DNA from: Thalassovita autumnalis
GTDB taxonomy: Bacteria; Pseudomonadota; Alphaproteobacteria; Rhodobacterales; Rhodobacteraceae
Direction: 5' to 3'
DNA: 64,000 nucleotides
NCBI RefSeq assembly: GCF_001458255.1
Contig: NZ_CYSB01000010.1
Location: forward strand, 62,001 to 126,000
Of this stretch, positions 63,919 to 64,000 are shown piece by piece. Position 1 is the stretch's first letter. The number at the start of each line of letters is the position of its first letter. The notes beneath the pieces are model-generated. The model ran no database searches and had not been told where the DNA came from. It saw nothing but the letters and a program-made list of their open reading frames with translations. Position numbers and translations under genes: made by a program.

Positions 63919-64000
63919 ATGACGCTGAAAGTATACCTGTCTGGCGAGATTCACACCGATTGGCGTGAGCAGATCATTGAGGGCGCAAAAGAGCTGGATG
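63919..64000 (+). CDS. YtoQ-family protein (3' part outside window)
   Basis: The first 27 codons read MTLKVYLSGEIHTDWREQII and then EGAKELD, the conserved start of YtoQ proteins, whose role is unknown. GGAGGG precedes the ATG at 63919. The gene is cut by the window edge. Confidence 0.78.
   Translation, partial: MTLKVYLSGEIHTDWREQIIEGAKELD

Noticed and set aside
1-64000. tRNA, rRNA, CRISPR arrays, phage or insertion sequences
   Set aside because: No tRNA-like cloverleaf, ribosomal RNA, regularly spaced repeats, transposase or integrase were recognised by eye; a tRNAscan or CRISPR finder run would be needed to exclude them fully.

Overview
This 64 kb window reads as chromosomal DNA of a GC-rich marine alphaproteobacterium, most likely a Roseobacter-group member of the Rhodobacteraceae. 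The main reasons are the separate F0 ATP synthase operon with a split b/b' pair, the hemN/fnrL/uspA/ccoNOQP/ccoGHIS block with FNR-type boxes, a membrane-anchored cytochrome c, an Mcl1-type malyl-CoA lyase, and an fdsGBA-fdhD-fdsD formate dehydrogenase operon. No phage, insertion sequence, CRISPR array, rRNA or tRNA was seen. Genes are dense on both strands, and the only stretch over 300 bases between confidently called genes is 21320-21774.

Layout. 1-3650: partial serine hydrolase, azoreductase with a divergent LysR regulator, a DMT exporter and an ArsR regulator. 3940-6483: atpI-atpB-atpE-atpF'-atpF, the membrane half of ATP synthase. 6571-8594: a GNAT acetyltransferase, prephenate dehydratase and a membrane-anchored cytochrome c. 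8818-14515: a complete YejABEF-type peptide ABC importer. 14581-27095: a low-oxygen block with anaerobic coproporphyrinogen oxidase HemN, the FnrL regulator, a tandem UspA protein, cbb3 oxidase ccoNOQP and its assembly genes ccoGHIS. Four FNR-type palindromes lie at the expected promoters.

27173-34826: D,D-carboxypeptidase with a SPOR tail, a GNAT/XRE-cupin pair, a HAD phosphatase, ClpS, an RsmC-like methyltransferase, an unusual SDR protein, aerobic HemF and a GFA-family protein. 34923-41832: NAD-dependent molybdenum formate dehydrogenase genes joined by 4-nt overlaps, led by a LysR gene. 41998-46567: an internally deleted crotonase, accA, an Asp/Glu-racemase-fold protein, a LysE/Lrp divergent pair and an AraC/GyrI regulator. 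46650-50980: mcl1 and, divergently, a cluster resembling DgcN-DgcA D-glutamate catabolism followed by a D-amino-acid aminotransferase. 51263-64000: an extradiol dioxygenase-like protein, a DUF1244/CHMI/N-formylglutamate amidohydrolase operon, pyruvate kinase, rpmI-rplT, a small kinase, a 2OG-Fe(II) oxygenase, pheST, assorted small genes, and the start of a YtoQ-family gene.

How the genes work together. The atp, cco, cytochrome c, fds, hemN and hemF genes together describe a respiratory chain that can use formate and adapts to falling oxygen. FnrL would switch haem synthesis to HemN and induce the high-affinity cbb3 oxidase. The most unusual observations are: a dispersed structured 3' element (two full copies with different but intact stems, and a third tail fused to a terminator); a crotonase that has apparently lost about 80 residues in frame; an SDR-fold protein lacking the catalytic lysine; the D-amino-acid cluster; and an unannotated 52-codon gene divergent from a LysR regulator. 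All functions come from reading the sequence; no database search was possible.
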